The notes under the pieces are model-generated. The model saw only the letters and a program-made list of their open reading frames with translations. It had not been told where the DNA came from and did no database searches. Source: Pectinatus sottacetonis (lineage in GTDB: Bacteria; Bacillota; Negativicutes; Selenomonadales; Selenomonadaceae). Taken from it: a stretch of DNA of 64,000 nucleotides. The stretch spans positions 1,374,001 through 1,438,000 of the forward strand of contig NZ_WIQK01000001.1 of NCBI RefSeq assembly GCF_015732155.1, given 5' to 3'. Shown here one piece after another: positions 38,241 to 47,305 of this stretch (position 1 is its first letter; the number at the start of each line of letters is the position of its first letter). The translations under genes and the position numbers were made by a program.

Positions 38241-39236
38241 TCATAAATTATGATTATCAGCAGCAAATTTAATACCAGCGTTAATTCTTACATTGGTCAG
38301 GACACGCATTACATTCTGTGAATGTTTAAGTAATTTATAACAGGAAGATAAATCATTATCTTTATATATTTGGTTAAAGGCAATAAATTCATCTGTCATG
38401 CGATTATCATATTGTTCCCCATCAAAAGCTTCATAATTATTATTGGTTTTTAATATGGTATTGCGGCAGATATTAGTGGGACCATTTAAATGAATATAAC
38501 CTTTTTCTCCCTGGATAAGTACACCGCTGATACTTTCAGAATCTTTTGCGGCACTGCAAGTGGCAATGGTATCGTTATAAGTTAAAATGACTGTACCAGA
38601 AGTATCAATACCGTTACTGGCAATATTGGGGTAATATGTTGCTGACAAGGGCATTCCCAGTAAGCCGATGACGAAATGCAGATTATATATATTCAAATCG
38701 TATAGGCATCCACCAGAGAGTTTAGGATCAAATGCCGGAAGGACAATTCCTTTAAGAAAGTTATCATAGCGGCTGGAATATTGAAAATAATTGGCCTGAA
38801 TAATTTTTAAAGGACCTAAGTCTGGTAAATGTTTGCGGATAAATTGGTAATTGGGAGAATATAATAAAGTTATAGCTTCAAAAAAGAATAAATTATTTTT
38901 TTCTGCCATAGCTATTAAAGTATTTAATTCATCAATATGCGAAGTAACTGGTTTTTCACATATAATATGTTTTCCGGCCATAAGAGCTTTTTTAGCATAT
39001 TTGTAATGCATATTATTAATAATACCTATATAAATAAAATCAATGCTATTATCTGCGAGCATGGCGTCATAATCAGTAAAAATACTTTTGATGTTGTATT
39101 TGTCAGCGAGTAAAGAGGCTTTTTGCCTGCTTTTAGGGCGTGCGCATATTGCGCAGGGAAAAATAGTGTCTACATTATGTAATGCATCTAAGCATGTTAC
39201 AACAATACCACCAGTACCTACTATTCCTAAATTCAA
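38241..39236 (-). CDS. Gfo/Idh/MocA-family NAD(P)-dependent oxidoreductase
   Basis: A 331-residue oxidoreductase with an N-terminal Rossmann fold (LGIVGTGGI) and the family's CEKPVTSHIDEL segment, where the lysine of EKP is catalytic. The C-terminal beta-sheet domain includes SGGCLYDLNIYNLHFVIGL, typical of the dehydrogenase branch of sugar-acting enzymes. The frame opens at GTG 39245, but AAGG stands 8 bases before TTG 39236, which I prefer. It stands alone and divergent from addA. The substrate, probably a sugar or inositol derivative, is unknown. Confidence 0.85.
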   Translation of the reverse strand: MNLGIVGTGGIVVTCLDALHNVDTIFPCAICARPKSRQKASLLADKYNIKSIFTDYDAMLADNSIDFIYIGIINNMHYKYAKKALMAGKHIICEKPVTSHIDELNTLIAMAEKNNLFFFEAITLLYSPNYQFIRKHLPDLGPLKIIQANYFQYSSRYDNFLKGIVLPAFDPKLSGGCLYDLNIYNLHFVIGLLGMPLSATYYPNIASNGIDTSGTVILTYNDTIATCSAAKDSESISGVLIQGEKGYIHLNGPTNICRNTILKTNNNYEAFDGEQYDNRMTDEFIAFNQIYKDNDLSSCYKLLKHSQNVMRVLTNVRINAGIKFAADNHNL

Positions 39237-39403
39237 ATGAGTCACCTTCCATTTCGGTTTACAGCAATATTCATTTATGATAAAAGATTATGTATATAAA
39301 AATTATATATAATTTTTATATTATTTACAATGAATGAATATAAGTATACAAAATACAAATAATTAAAAAGTATTTTCAGTTGTTTTAAAAATAATATGGC
39401 AGA

Positions 39404-39412
39404 TGTTATAAT
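39404..39412 (+). promoter_or_regulatory. Extended -10 promoter of addA
   Basis: TG-T-TATAAT (39404-39412) is an extended -10 element 48 bases before the addA ATG. The -35 region is A/T-rich without a clear TTGACA, which suits an extended -10 promoter. Confidence 0.55.
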
Positions 39413-39459
39413 AAACGTAATTATTTTAGTAGTAGACATATTTTTAAGGAGGAAAAATT

Positions 39460-42400
39460 ATGCCATGGTCAAAAGAGCAAAAGGAGGCTATAACAGTACG
39501 CGGGAAAGATATTCTTGTAGCAGCAGCAGCTGGGTCGGGTAAAACAGCTGTTTTAGTGGAAAGAATTATGAACTTGCTCTTATATGATAAGATGGATATA
39601 AATGAAATTTTGGTTGTTACATTTACAAATGCGGCAGCAGCTGAGATGCGGGATCGTATAGGGAAAAAACTGGAGGAAAATTTATCTCTGGCAGCACAGG
39701 ATGGGCATGTGGATATAGTTAAAAAATTAGAGCGCCAGCTTATATTGCTTAATGCAGCAGATATATCTACACTTCATTCATTTTGCCAAAGTATTATACG
39801 ACGAAATTTTCATAAGATAGATGTTGATCCTAAGTTTCGTTTGGCAGGAGAACAGGAAATAACGCTGTTGAAACAGGATGTATTGGCAGAATTGCTGCAG
39901 GAAGAGTATGAGCGGGACAACAACGAGTTGTTTCTGCAATTTGTTGATTCTTATGGTAGTGAACGCGGCGATGATGCAGTATATGAAATAATTCTGCATG
40001 TTTATGAATATGCAGTAAGCCAACCTTTTCCACAGCAATGGCTCAATGAACTACCACGTCATTTTATGCTCGCAGCTAATGGTAAAATAGAAGATACTAT
40101 ATGGATGGATATAGCAAAAGCTGATATAAAAGAGGGATTGGAAGAATGTTTTTGCCTTAATTCAGCAATGGAAAAAGCAGTAACACAGGCGGGCAGTAAA
40201 GTGAAAGCAATTGCTGAAGATTTTGTTTTATTGACGGATATAAGTGATGTGTTGTTGTCATCATGGAAAGATTTATATATTGTTATGAGTGAACTGAAAT
40301 TTTCAGTGATGCGCCTGCCGGAAGATATACCTGATGAACTTAAGGAATGGCTGAAGAGTAAACGAAAAAGAATAAAAGATATAATTTTCTCTTTGACAAA
40401 GGATTTTTTTCAGATGCCGCCTGAAAAGTTGATGCAGGATCTGCGGGGACAGCAGGCTAATATAGAATTTATATGTGCTTTGACAAATGAATTCATGCGG
40501 AATTTTGGGATGGCTAAGCATGAAAGAACGATTGCTGATTTTGATGATTTAGAGCATTTTGCGCTTCAAATTCTTGCAGCCCCGGAATCTACGGCACATA
40601 AACTTTTGCCTACAGAACAGGCGAAAGAGCTGCATAAGAAATATAAGGAAATAATGGTAGATGAATATCAGGATACCAATGGAGTACAAGAGGCAATTAT
40701 ATCTTTGGCTGCGGGAGAAAATCATAATAAGTTTTTGGTAGGGGATGTAAAACAAAGTATTTATCGTTTTCGTCTGGCTGAACCTAGGCTGTTTCTGGAG
40801 AAATACAACAATTATCCGCAAAAGCCTGAATTCCATCAGCGAATAGATTTGATAAAAAACTTTCGCAGTAGGGAAAATATCCTGCAGGCTGTGAATTTTA
40901 TATTTTTTCAAACTATGACAGAAAAAGCAGCGGAAATAAATTATGGAGAAAAAGAAGCTTTATCCTGTGGTTTGCCGTATCCTGACGATGATAATTCGTT
41001 GGCAGGGCCTGTGGAACTTATTTTGCTTGAGAAAGATAAAAAGTTGTTGTCCATTTGCACGGAAACAGGAGAAGATGATGATGAAAATTTAACAGGGTTC
41101 GGGGTGGAGGCTGACTGTATAGCTAAACGCATAAAAAAATTAATTAATGAAGGGAAAAAAGTTTTTGATAAAAAAAGCGGCAGATACAGGCTTTTAACCT
41201 ATAAGGATATAGTTATTCTTATGCGATCAGTGGTAGGTAAGGCTGATAAATTGCTAGAGGTTTTGCGCGATAATGATATCCCTTCATATGCAGCAGTAAA
41301 CAGCGGTTACTTTGCGGAAACAGAAGTGCGGATTATGATTTCGTTGTTACAGATAATAGATAATCCCCATCAAGATATTCCTTTGGCCGCAGTATTATAT
41401 TCACCAATAGTAAATTTAACAACAGAAGAATTAGGACAGATAAGGCTGTGTGATGCTGACAGTGACTTATTTAGTGCGTTAATGAAAGCTTGTCAGGCTG
41501 GTGTAACGGTGGATGTTGAATTAAAAGATAAACTGGCTGAATTTTTACAGCATTTGAAGCAGTGGCGGTCATTGGCCAGGCAATGCAGTGTACCTGAACT
41601 TATATGGCAGTTATATGATGATACCGGATATTATGACTATTGCGCCGGCATGCCGAGCGGTTTATTGCGCCAGGCTAATTTACGCATGCTCTATGATAGA
41701 GCCGCGGACTACGAAGAAACAGATTACCGGGGATTATTTCGTTTTCTGCGGTTTGTAGATAAGATGAAAAAAAACGGTAATGATCTTTCTGTAGCCAGGA
41801 CATTGGGAGAAAATGAAGATGTAGTCAGAATAATGACAATCCATAAGAGCAAAGGCTTAGAGTTTCCAGTAGTAATAATTGCTGATTTAGGGAAAAAAAT
41901 AAATTTAGCAGACAGCCGGCAGGCATTGCTCATTCATAAAAAATATGGATTGGGACCGTATGTATATGATAATAGATATAATGTGAGGTATCCTACTTTT
42001 GCCAGACAAACTATTGCCCGCCAGATAATTAAAGAAAGCAAGGCTGAAGAGTTACGTGTTCTTTATGTAGCAATGACAAGAGCCAGGGAGAAACTTATAT
42101 TGACAGGAACGGTCAGAAATATAGAAAAGGCAGCAGCGGGCTGGTGTGAAAATTTGGCCGATGCGCTGACATTGCCAGCTTACAAAGTTCTCAATGCCAA
42201 CACTTATCTCGATTGGATATGTCCAGCATTATCGAGGCATAAAGATGGACAGGTCTTTTTTCAATTATGTAAACAGCTACAGCCGGAAAAGAATATCAGT
42301 CTGCCATATGAAAATTCTTCATGGAAGATAAAGATAAAAGAAAGTTTCACTGCGAAAACAAAAAAAGAAGCTGTTGATGCAGTGAATGTATTTAAAATGA

Positions 42401-43113
42401 TAAAAAAGAAGCAGTTTTTTCCTGCTACAACTAGTAAGGATTGGGTAGATAGACGTTTAAGCTGGCATTATCCAGAGCAGTTTAATATAGACATACCTTC
42501 AAAATTATCGGTAACAGAAATAAAACATCGGCTTGAGCCAGTAGATGATGCAGTAAATCTTTTTGCCGATAATGATTATGTCCGGCCACAGTTTCTGCAG
42601 AAAAGTTCAGCTATGACAGGATCTGAATATGGTACGCTTATGCATAGTGTAATGCAGCATTTAGCGTTAACAGGATCTTTTACCGAGGAAGAAATAAAAG
42701 AACAGTTGAATAAGATGGCTGCTGATGAAATTATATTGCCAAGTCATATTGCCTATGTCAACTGTCAATCTATTCGCAAGTTTATCTATTCTCCTATAGG
42801 TAAACGGATGCGGTGTTCTAATAACGTACGGCGGGAAATGCAATTTTCCCGTATGCTTGCAGCAGCTAGGTTTTATGATGTCCCTTCTGATAAGAAGATA
42901 TTTATCCAAGGAGTAGTTGATTTGTTATTTAGTGAGGATGATGGGTTGGTCCTGGTAGATTATAAAACAGATAATTGTACAGTTGGAGATGCTGTACGCA
43001 GGTATAATGTCCAGCTGAATCTGTATAGTCAAGCTGTGGCTGATATCCTAAAAGAAAAAGTAAAGGAACGTTATTTATACTTGTTCCATAGTGGTGAGAT
43101 TATCAGAATTTGA
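39460..43113 (+). CDS. addA: ATP-dependent helicase/nuclease subunit A (AddA)
   Basis: A 1217-residue UvrD-type helicase with C-terminal nuclease, the RecBCD counterpart for double-strand-break repair. Walker A AGSGKTA is at 24-30, VTFTNAAAAEMRDRI is motif Ia, VDEYQDTNGVQ is motif II, KSKGLEFPVVIIADLG is motif V, and YVAMTRAREKLIL is motif VI. The nuclease motif GVVDLLF...LVLVDYKTD is near residue 1150. AAGGAGG precedes the ATG. The usual addB partner is not next to it: the upstream gene is an unrelated oxidoreductase on the other strand and the downstream gene is FtsA-like. Confidence 0.95.
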   Translation: MPWSKEQKEAITVRGKDILVAAAAGSGKTAVLVERIMNLLLYDKMDINEILVVTFTNAAAAEMRDRIGKKLEENLSLAAQDGHVDIVKKLERQLILLNAADISTLHSFCQSIIRRNFHKIDVDPKFRLAGEQEITLLKQDVLAELLQEEYERDNNELFLQFVDSYGSERGDDAVYEIILHVYEYAVSQPFPQQWLNELPRHFMLAANGKIEDTIWMDIAKADIKEGLEECFCLNSAMEKAVTQAGSKVKAIAEDFVLLTDISDVLLSSWKDLYIVMSELKFSVMRLPEDIPDELKEWLKSKRKRIKDIIFSLTKDFFQMPPEKLMQDLRGQQANIEFICALTNEFMRNFGMAKHERTIADFDDLEHFALQILAAPESTAHKLLPTEQAKELHKKYKEIMVDEYQDTNGVQEAIISLAAGENHNKFLVGDVKQSIYRFRLAEPRLFLEKYNNYPQKPEFHQRIDLIKNFRSRENILQAVNFIFFQTMTEKAAEINYGEKEALSCGLPYPDDDNSLAGPVELILLEKDKKLLSICTETGEDDDENLTGFGVEADCIAKRIKKLINEGKKVFDKKSGRYRLLTYKDIVILMRSVVGKADKLLEVLRDNDIPSYAAVNSGYFAETEVRIMISLLQIIDNPHQDIPLAAVLYSPIVNLTTEELGQIRLCDADSDLFSALMKACQAGVTVDVELKDKLAEFLQHLKQWRSLARQCSVPELIWQLYDDTGYYDYCAGMPSGLLRQANLRMLYDRAADYEETDYRGLFRFLRFVDKMKKNGNDLSVARTLGENEDVVRIMTIHKSKGLEFPVVIIADLGKKINLADSRQALLIHKKYGLGPYVYDNRYNVRYPTFARQTIARQIIKESKAEELRVLYVAMTRAREKLILTGTVRNIEKAAAGWCENLADALTLPAYKVLNANTYLDWICPALSRHKDGQVFFQLCKQLQPEKNISLPYENSSWKIKIKESFTAKTKKEAVDAVNVFKMIKKKQFFPATTSKDWVDRRLSWHYPEQFNIDIPSKLSVTEIKHRLEPVDDAVNLFADNDYVRPQFLQKSSAMTGSEYGTLMHSVMQHLALTGSFTEEEIKEQLNKMAADEIILPSHIAYVNCQSIRKFIYSPIGKRMRCSNNVRREMQFSRMLAAARFYDVPSDKKIFIQGVVDLLFSEDDGLVLVDYKTDNCTVGDAVRRYNVQLNLYSQAVADILKEKVKERYLYLFHSGEIIRI

Positions 43114-43138
43114 ACGGGGGATGCAGGAAAAATAAATA

Positions 43139-43270
43139 AAAAACTGCCATGTGTAGGCATTTTCCCTCATGATCATGCAATATGCTACTTTTTCCTGTTT
43201 GTTCACAGAAGTATAGTAGTGGGATGCATATTATGAAGTAATGTCATTCAGATGGCAGTATTTTTATGAG
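43139..43270. repeat. Inverted-repeat-bounded segment between addA and the FtsA-like gene
   Basis: CTGCCAT (near 43143) and ATGGCAG (near 43252) face each other at the ends of a ~115-base segment with A- and T-rich outer flanks and internal palindromes (CATGATCATG). It sits between convergent genes and may act as a terminator through a long imperfect fold. I cannot classify it further. Confidence 0.3.
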
Positions 43271-43313
43271 AAAAACAGAGCTTTGTTTTGCAGAAAAATA
43301 TAATATAAAAGAA

Positions 43314-45506
43314 TTATATATTATTTTCGTTAAGCGGAGTCAATACAATTTTTATATTGTCATTTTCATTTACAGGGGCAGTAAATTCTGCCGGAATATT
43401 ATTTTTTAAAATTTGGAAGGTCACACGACTGTCCGGCTTTGGTGGAGTAAAATCAGCAGCTAAAAGTACATCACTTATAATAGTCGGTGATTTTTTCCCC
43501 GGAGTACAGATAATATTGTCGCCTTCTTTTAATAAGTAATCAAGAGCTGCTGGCTTTTCGTTAACAGAAATTGCCGCCGAAGCTGAGGTATGTACAGTAC
43601 ATGGTTTGTCATTGAACAGTACAGTGATGACAGAAGAAATGTCCATGTGATTCAATATTGTTTTTAAAGAAATCCTGGCCGGTTCTACAAAATCTATTTC
43701 ATCATTTTCTTTTACTTTATCGGATAAATAAGCATTTGTACCATTTAATTTTATTTTGGGAGAGCTTTCTGCGGTTTTTTCTAAACCGTTTAATGTGTAA
43801 TGATATATGGTATTGTCTATAGCATAGCCGGCATATTCTAAAGCATTGGCAATACTGATTGAAGAAGTGAGGATGATTTCATCTTTATCGTGTAGTATAG
43901 TAGCAAGATTATGGGAAGGAATATCATTTATTAGGCAAAGCTGTTTGACATTTATTTTTTCACCATTTATATATAGGGAAATTGTTTCTATAGTATTTAC
44001 TATATCACCTAAATGTATACAGGGAGATGTTCCATCGTCACCATGTTCAATAGTTATATGGCATTTTTCTTTTATTTTATCATTAAGAGATGCGTCCTGT
44101 CCGTTGAGTTTTAATTTTGCCAATGTTCCCATAGAACCGCTTATAATTTTATTTTTACCGTTTATGCTCAGCATTATGCCCATACCGGGCCGACCGTTAT
44201 ATTTATGAAGGTTGATTCCTGAATTTAGAAAAGCATCAGCTATAGTAAGTTCTTTAAAATTGAACATATTATATTCTTTTTCGTTTATATAGACAGAAAT
44301 CAAATTTAAAGTCTGGTTTGATATCGTTTTTAAAATACCAAGTGGAGTGACAGCATCAGGGGCTTTTAAAGTATCAGGAATATCAGTAATGGTATCCACT
44401 TTATCTGGTTTTCTAACAGCTACCCGAGCGGCGGGTAGACTAAGTTCTTTGGCTACTTCTGTTGCCAGGTTAGGGGTCAAGGCCCCACCACCAACTAACA
44501 TGACAGCCTGAGGAGCTGTTGTATTTAAAGTTAATATTTGTTTGGCAATTGCCTGTGCCAGACCAGAAATATTTTTACTTACATTATTAATGATTTCTTC
44601 ACTTTTTAGGGAATATTCCATGCCCAGAATATCATTGAATTTTATTTCATTATCAGTTTTAGTTGATAATTTTCGTTTTACTTCTTCTGCAACGTTGAAA
44701 TCAAGCAGATATTGTTTTGATATAGCTTCAGTTATTTCATCGCCGGCCATTGGTACCATCCCATAAGCGACAACTGCACCGTCTTTAGTTATGGCAACAT
44801 CAGAAGTACCGGCTCCTATATCGACAAGCACGAGATTTAAGTGGCGCATTGTAGTTGGGATAAGGATGCTTATAGCTGCGATAGGTTCTAAGGTCAGGGC
44901 CTGCATTTCAAGTCCCGCAGCAGTGAGAGCAGACTGCATTGAATCAACAACCTGACGTGGTAGAAAAGTAGCAATAACATTGGCAGTTGCGTTTTGTCCG
45001 CGCTGACCAATAAGACTTTTTATTCTCGTGCCGTCAAGTGTATAAGATACAGTGCTATAGCCTACACAGTAATAGAATGAAGTGTCTTCGACTATATGGG
45101 AATCAGCCAGTTTTTTTTGGGCCGCTTGTACGGCCATAAAATCAAGATGATTCTGCTGCTCAGCTGAAATAGTTCCATTAATTTCTATTTCGGCTGAAGC
45201 GGTCATTGTATATAATGCTCTGCCAGCTGCAGCAACCGATACTTTTCTCAGTGGACAAGTTCTTTGTTCTAGATTTTTTTTTACTATAGATATTATTTTA
45301 GCAACCTGTGGGACATCGTGTATCTGCCCATCGAGCATAGAGCGAGTTTTATGTTCCTGGCGTTCAGTGTCAATTATTTTTAATGCAGTTTTGGTGTTTT
45401 TTGCAACAATACCTATTACGCTTCTTGTTCCGATATCTAAAGCGAAAACAATATTTTCAGTAGTTGTGTTGTTAGGAGAATGTTGCCCAGAAATTGGTGT
45501 TGTCAT
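43314..45506 (-). CDS. FtsA/PilM-type actin-like ATPase with tandem beta-grasp C-terminal tail
   Basis: A 730-residue protein. Residues ~20-395 match FtsA-type ATPases: phosphate-1 motif ALDIGTRSVIGIV (22-34), phosphate-2 VDIGAGTSDVAI (~228-239), adenosine motif VMLVGGGALTPNLA. After ~410 come five units of 55-70 residues, each ending in a similar strand-turn-strand: DKIKEKCHITI (~470), LHDKDEIIL (~539), DKVKENDEIDF (~595), LLKEGDNIICT (~660), VNENDNIKI (~713). This end is the form of ubiquitin-like beta-grasp domains (ThiS/SLBB). No FtsA C-terminal amphipathic helix is visible. It is encoded alone, not with ftsZ. A role in envelope or septum protein assembly is inference. Confidence 0.75.
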   Translation of the reverse strand: MTTPISGQHSPNNTTTENIVFALDIGTRSVIGIVAKNTKTALKIIDTERQEHKTRSMLDGQIHDVPQVAKIISIVKKNLEQRTCPLRKVSVAAAGRALYTMTASAEIEINGTISAEQQNHLDFMAVQAAQKKLADSHIVEDTSFYYCVGYSTVSYTLDGTRIKSLIGQRGQNATANVIATFLPRQVVDSMQSALTAAGLEMQALTLEPIAAISILIPTTMRHLNLVLVDIGAGTSDVAITKDGAVVAYGMVPMAGDEITEAISKQYLLDFNVAEEVKRKLSTKTDNEIKFNDILGMEYSLKSEEIINNVSKNISGLAQAIAKQILTLNTTAPQAVMLVGGGALTPNLATEVAKELSLPAARVAVRKPDKVDTITDIPDTLKAPDAVTPLGILKTISNQTLNLISVYINEKEYNMFNFKELTIADAFLNSGINLHKYNGRPGMGIMLSINGKNKIISGSMGTLAKLKLNGQDASLNDKIKEKCHITIEHGDDGTSPCIHLGDIVNTIETISLYINGEKINVKQLCLINDIPSHNLATILHDKDEIILTSSISIANALEYAGYAIDNTIYHYTLNGLEKTAESSPKIKLNGTNAYLSDKVKENDEIDFVEPARISLKTILNHMDISSVITVLFNDKPCTVHTSASAAISVNEKPAALDYLLKEGDNIICTPGKKSPTIISDVLLAADFTPPKPDSRVTFQILKNNIPAEFTAPVNENDNIKIVLTPLNENNI

Positions 45507-45545
45507 AAATTTTGAACCACGTGTAAAGCGTGGTATGTCACCTCT
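45507..45545 (-). promoter_or_regulatory. Ribosome site split from the start codon by a hairpin (FtsA-like gene)
   Basis: On the minus strand AGAGGTGA (45545-45538) is followed, after three bases, by a perfect hairpin ACCACG-CTTTACA-CGTGGT (45534-45516), then nine bases and the ATG at 45506. Unfolded spacing is 31 bases and folded spacing is 12. It repeats the hemB arrangement with the same AGAGGTGA sequence. No other in-frame start suits that ribosome site. The rest of the gap to 45900 holds an AT-only 11-bp hairpin (45743-45770). Confidence 0.5.
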
Positions 45546-45905
45546 TTTTATAATATTGTGGGAATATTCGTTGTTTTATTTATAAACGTTTTTTATTGAA
45601 TTACAGGAGAATAATAATTGGTGAATAATAAAAAATCAGGTTTGTTTTGGAGCAGAGAAACGATTAAAAATAATAATAGTTTCTGATTTTGGAATTTCCT
45701 GACTGGTATAGGTAGCTGTTTGTATAGAAAAAATAACAGCTATTATAATAAAATATTATTTTTATTATAACATAATAATATAGTAAAATATATTTACTTT
45801 TTTATAATGATAGTAATTGATAAGGCAGAGAATAAATGAACAATAAAGTCTGTAAGTATAGATTGTAATTTACTATATAATTTAGTAGAATGGAGGCAGT
45901 ATCAA

Positions 45906-45944
45906 ATGGAATTAAACGGAGGCAGTATATATGGGCGAAAATAG
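45906..45944 (+). CDS. Possible 12-residue leader peptide overlapping the DAK2 gene start
   Basis: ATG 45906 is preceded by GGAGG at 45892-45896 and reads MELNGGSIYGRK before a TAG at 45942. The next gene's ATG (45931) lies inside it in another frame, and the same 11-base word GGAGGCAGTAT occurs in front of both starts (45892 and 45917). It may couple or tune translation. It could also be a chance duplication of the ribosome site. Confidence 0.35.
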   Translation: MELNGGSIYGRK

Positions 45945-47223
45945 GGAAATTATAACAGGCAGCGATTTTAAACGTATGATCGCCGGTGCATACAGTGCTT
46001 TTTTGCTTGAATATGAAAATATAAACAGCCTGAATGGTGATTCACTTTCGGATAAAGTTTGTCCAGGTACAAATATGCTTCGGACCATGGGAGCAGCAGC
46101 GATGGCTGTTAAAGATAATAGTAATAAAGGCATAGGGGCAATTGCTTGCGCGGTAAGTAACTGTGCTATTTTGGGCGCACGTGGTAATTCAGGTGTACTT
46201 TTGGCGCAGATCTTTCGGGGAATAGCCAAAGGACTGGCAGGAAAGTATGAGGTAAATTCATCGGTATTCGGAAAGGCGTTTCAATATGGTATTTTATATG
46301 CACACCGTACTTCACCGGAAAATGTAGAGCGACCTATTATTATCACAGCTAAAGCCGTAGCTAAGGGGGCATATAAGGCTGTACGCGAAAATAGGCCCAT
46401 TTCAGAGATTTTAGCGGAAGCGATAAAAGCAGGAAAAAGAGCTTTAATAAATACAAAAGATGATGATACAGGGGTTATTGATGCAGGAGCTAAGGCTTTA
46501 ATGGTATTGCTGCAGGGATGTCAATCTGGGTTGGATGGAAATTTTGTTTCTCCAGCAGTAGTGTTTTCGTCAGGAACTAAGAAATCGCATACAGTTCCTG
46601 AACCAATTCATGATATAGTGCATCCTTATTGTATTCAGATTACAATATATAATTGTAAAGTGCATGTTAGTGATGCCAAAGAAATATTGGCAAAATATGG
46701 AAATATGGTTGTAGTTAAGAAAAAAATGCATGATGTATTGATGCATTTGCATACACAATGTCCAGGAGCAATTGTTGAACAGATAGTGGGTTGGGGAAAT
46801 TCTTATGAAATTCACATTGATAATATGGCAGAATTGCACAAACCACTGATTTTAGGACAGCCAGCCAATAAATTGGTTGTGTTGGCAGTAGCGGAAAATG
46901 AGGCAAAAGCAGCATGTTTGCAGGAATATGGAGCAACTACTATTCTGGCAGAAAGCGGTGAAGGCTTGACTGTAGGAAATTTTGTGAATACAGTGCATAG
47001 TGATATAGCAGAAAAATATATTTTTCTGCCTGATAATGTTAGTATGAACCTTATGCTATATCAAACAAAGCGATTGCTGGGAAAACGTGTTGAAATTATT
47101 TATACTAGTGACTTTACAGAGCAGATAAGGGCATTGCATGAATATGATGCTGAAGATTCGCTGGAAAACAATGTTAGAAAAATGCAAAATGCTGTAGAAA
47201 AGCAACGTAGTAATGACAAATAA
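45931..47223 (+). CDS. DAK2-domain (FakA/YloV-like) protein with altered metal site
   Basis: A 430-residue homologue of fatty-acid-kinase subunit FakA: an N-terminal DAK2 (DhaL-type) domain (~10-200; GARGNSGVLLAQIFRG and TGVIDAGAKALMVLLQG) and a C-terminal half of FakA type ending KRLLGKRVEIIYTSDF. In active FakA the Mg-ATP is held by aspartates in a PDGDTGTNM loop. Here the aligned loop reads SDKVCPGTNM, so both aspartates are replaced (K and C). It may be a non-catalytic or divergent member. Starts at ATG 45931 behind GGAGG. No fakB lipid-binding gene is in the window. Confidence 0.8.
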   Translation: MGENREIITGSDFKRMIAGAYSAFLLEYENINSLNGDSLSDKVCPGTNMLRTMGAAAMAVKDNSNKGIGAIACAVSNCAILGARGNSGVLLAQIFRGIAKGLAGKYEVNSSVFGKAFQYGILYAHRTSPENVERPIIITAKAVAKGAYKAVRENRPISEILAEAIKAGKRALINTKDDDTGVIDAGAKALMVLLQGCQSGLDGNFVSPAVVFSSGTKKSHTVPEPIHDIVHPYCIQITIYNCKVHVSDAKEILAKYGNMVVVKKKMHDVLMHLHTQCPGAIVEQIVGWGNSYEIHIDNMAELHKPLILGQPANKLVVLAVAENEAKAACLQEYGATTILAESGEGLTVGNFVNTVHSDIAEKYIFLPDNVSMNLMLYQTKRLLGKRVEIIYTSDFTEQIRALHEYDAEDSLENNVRKMQNAVEKQRSNDK

Positions 47224-47259
47224 ATGAATAAATAAACGTTTATTGTAATAAATATACAT

Positions 47260-47301
47260 AAAAAACATTTCAGCCTGATATAAAGATTGAAATGTTTTTT
47301 T
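47260..47301 (+). terminator. Intrinsic terminator after the DAK2 gene
   Basis: AAAAAACATTTCA (47260-47272) pairs with TGAAATGTTTTTT (47288-47300) across a 15-base loop, and a run of seven T follows. It lies 37 bases after the stop codon. Confidence 0.8.
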
Positions 47302-47305
47302 GTAC

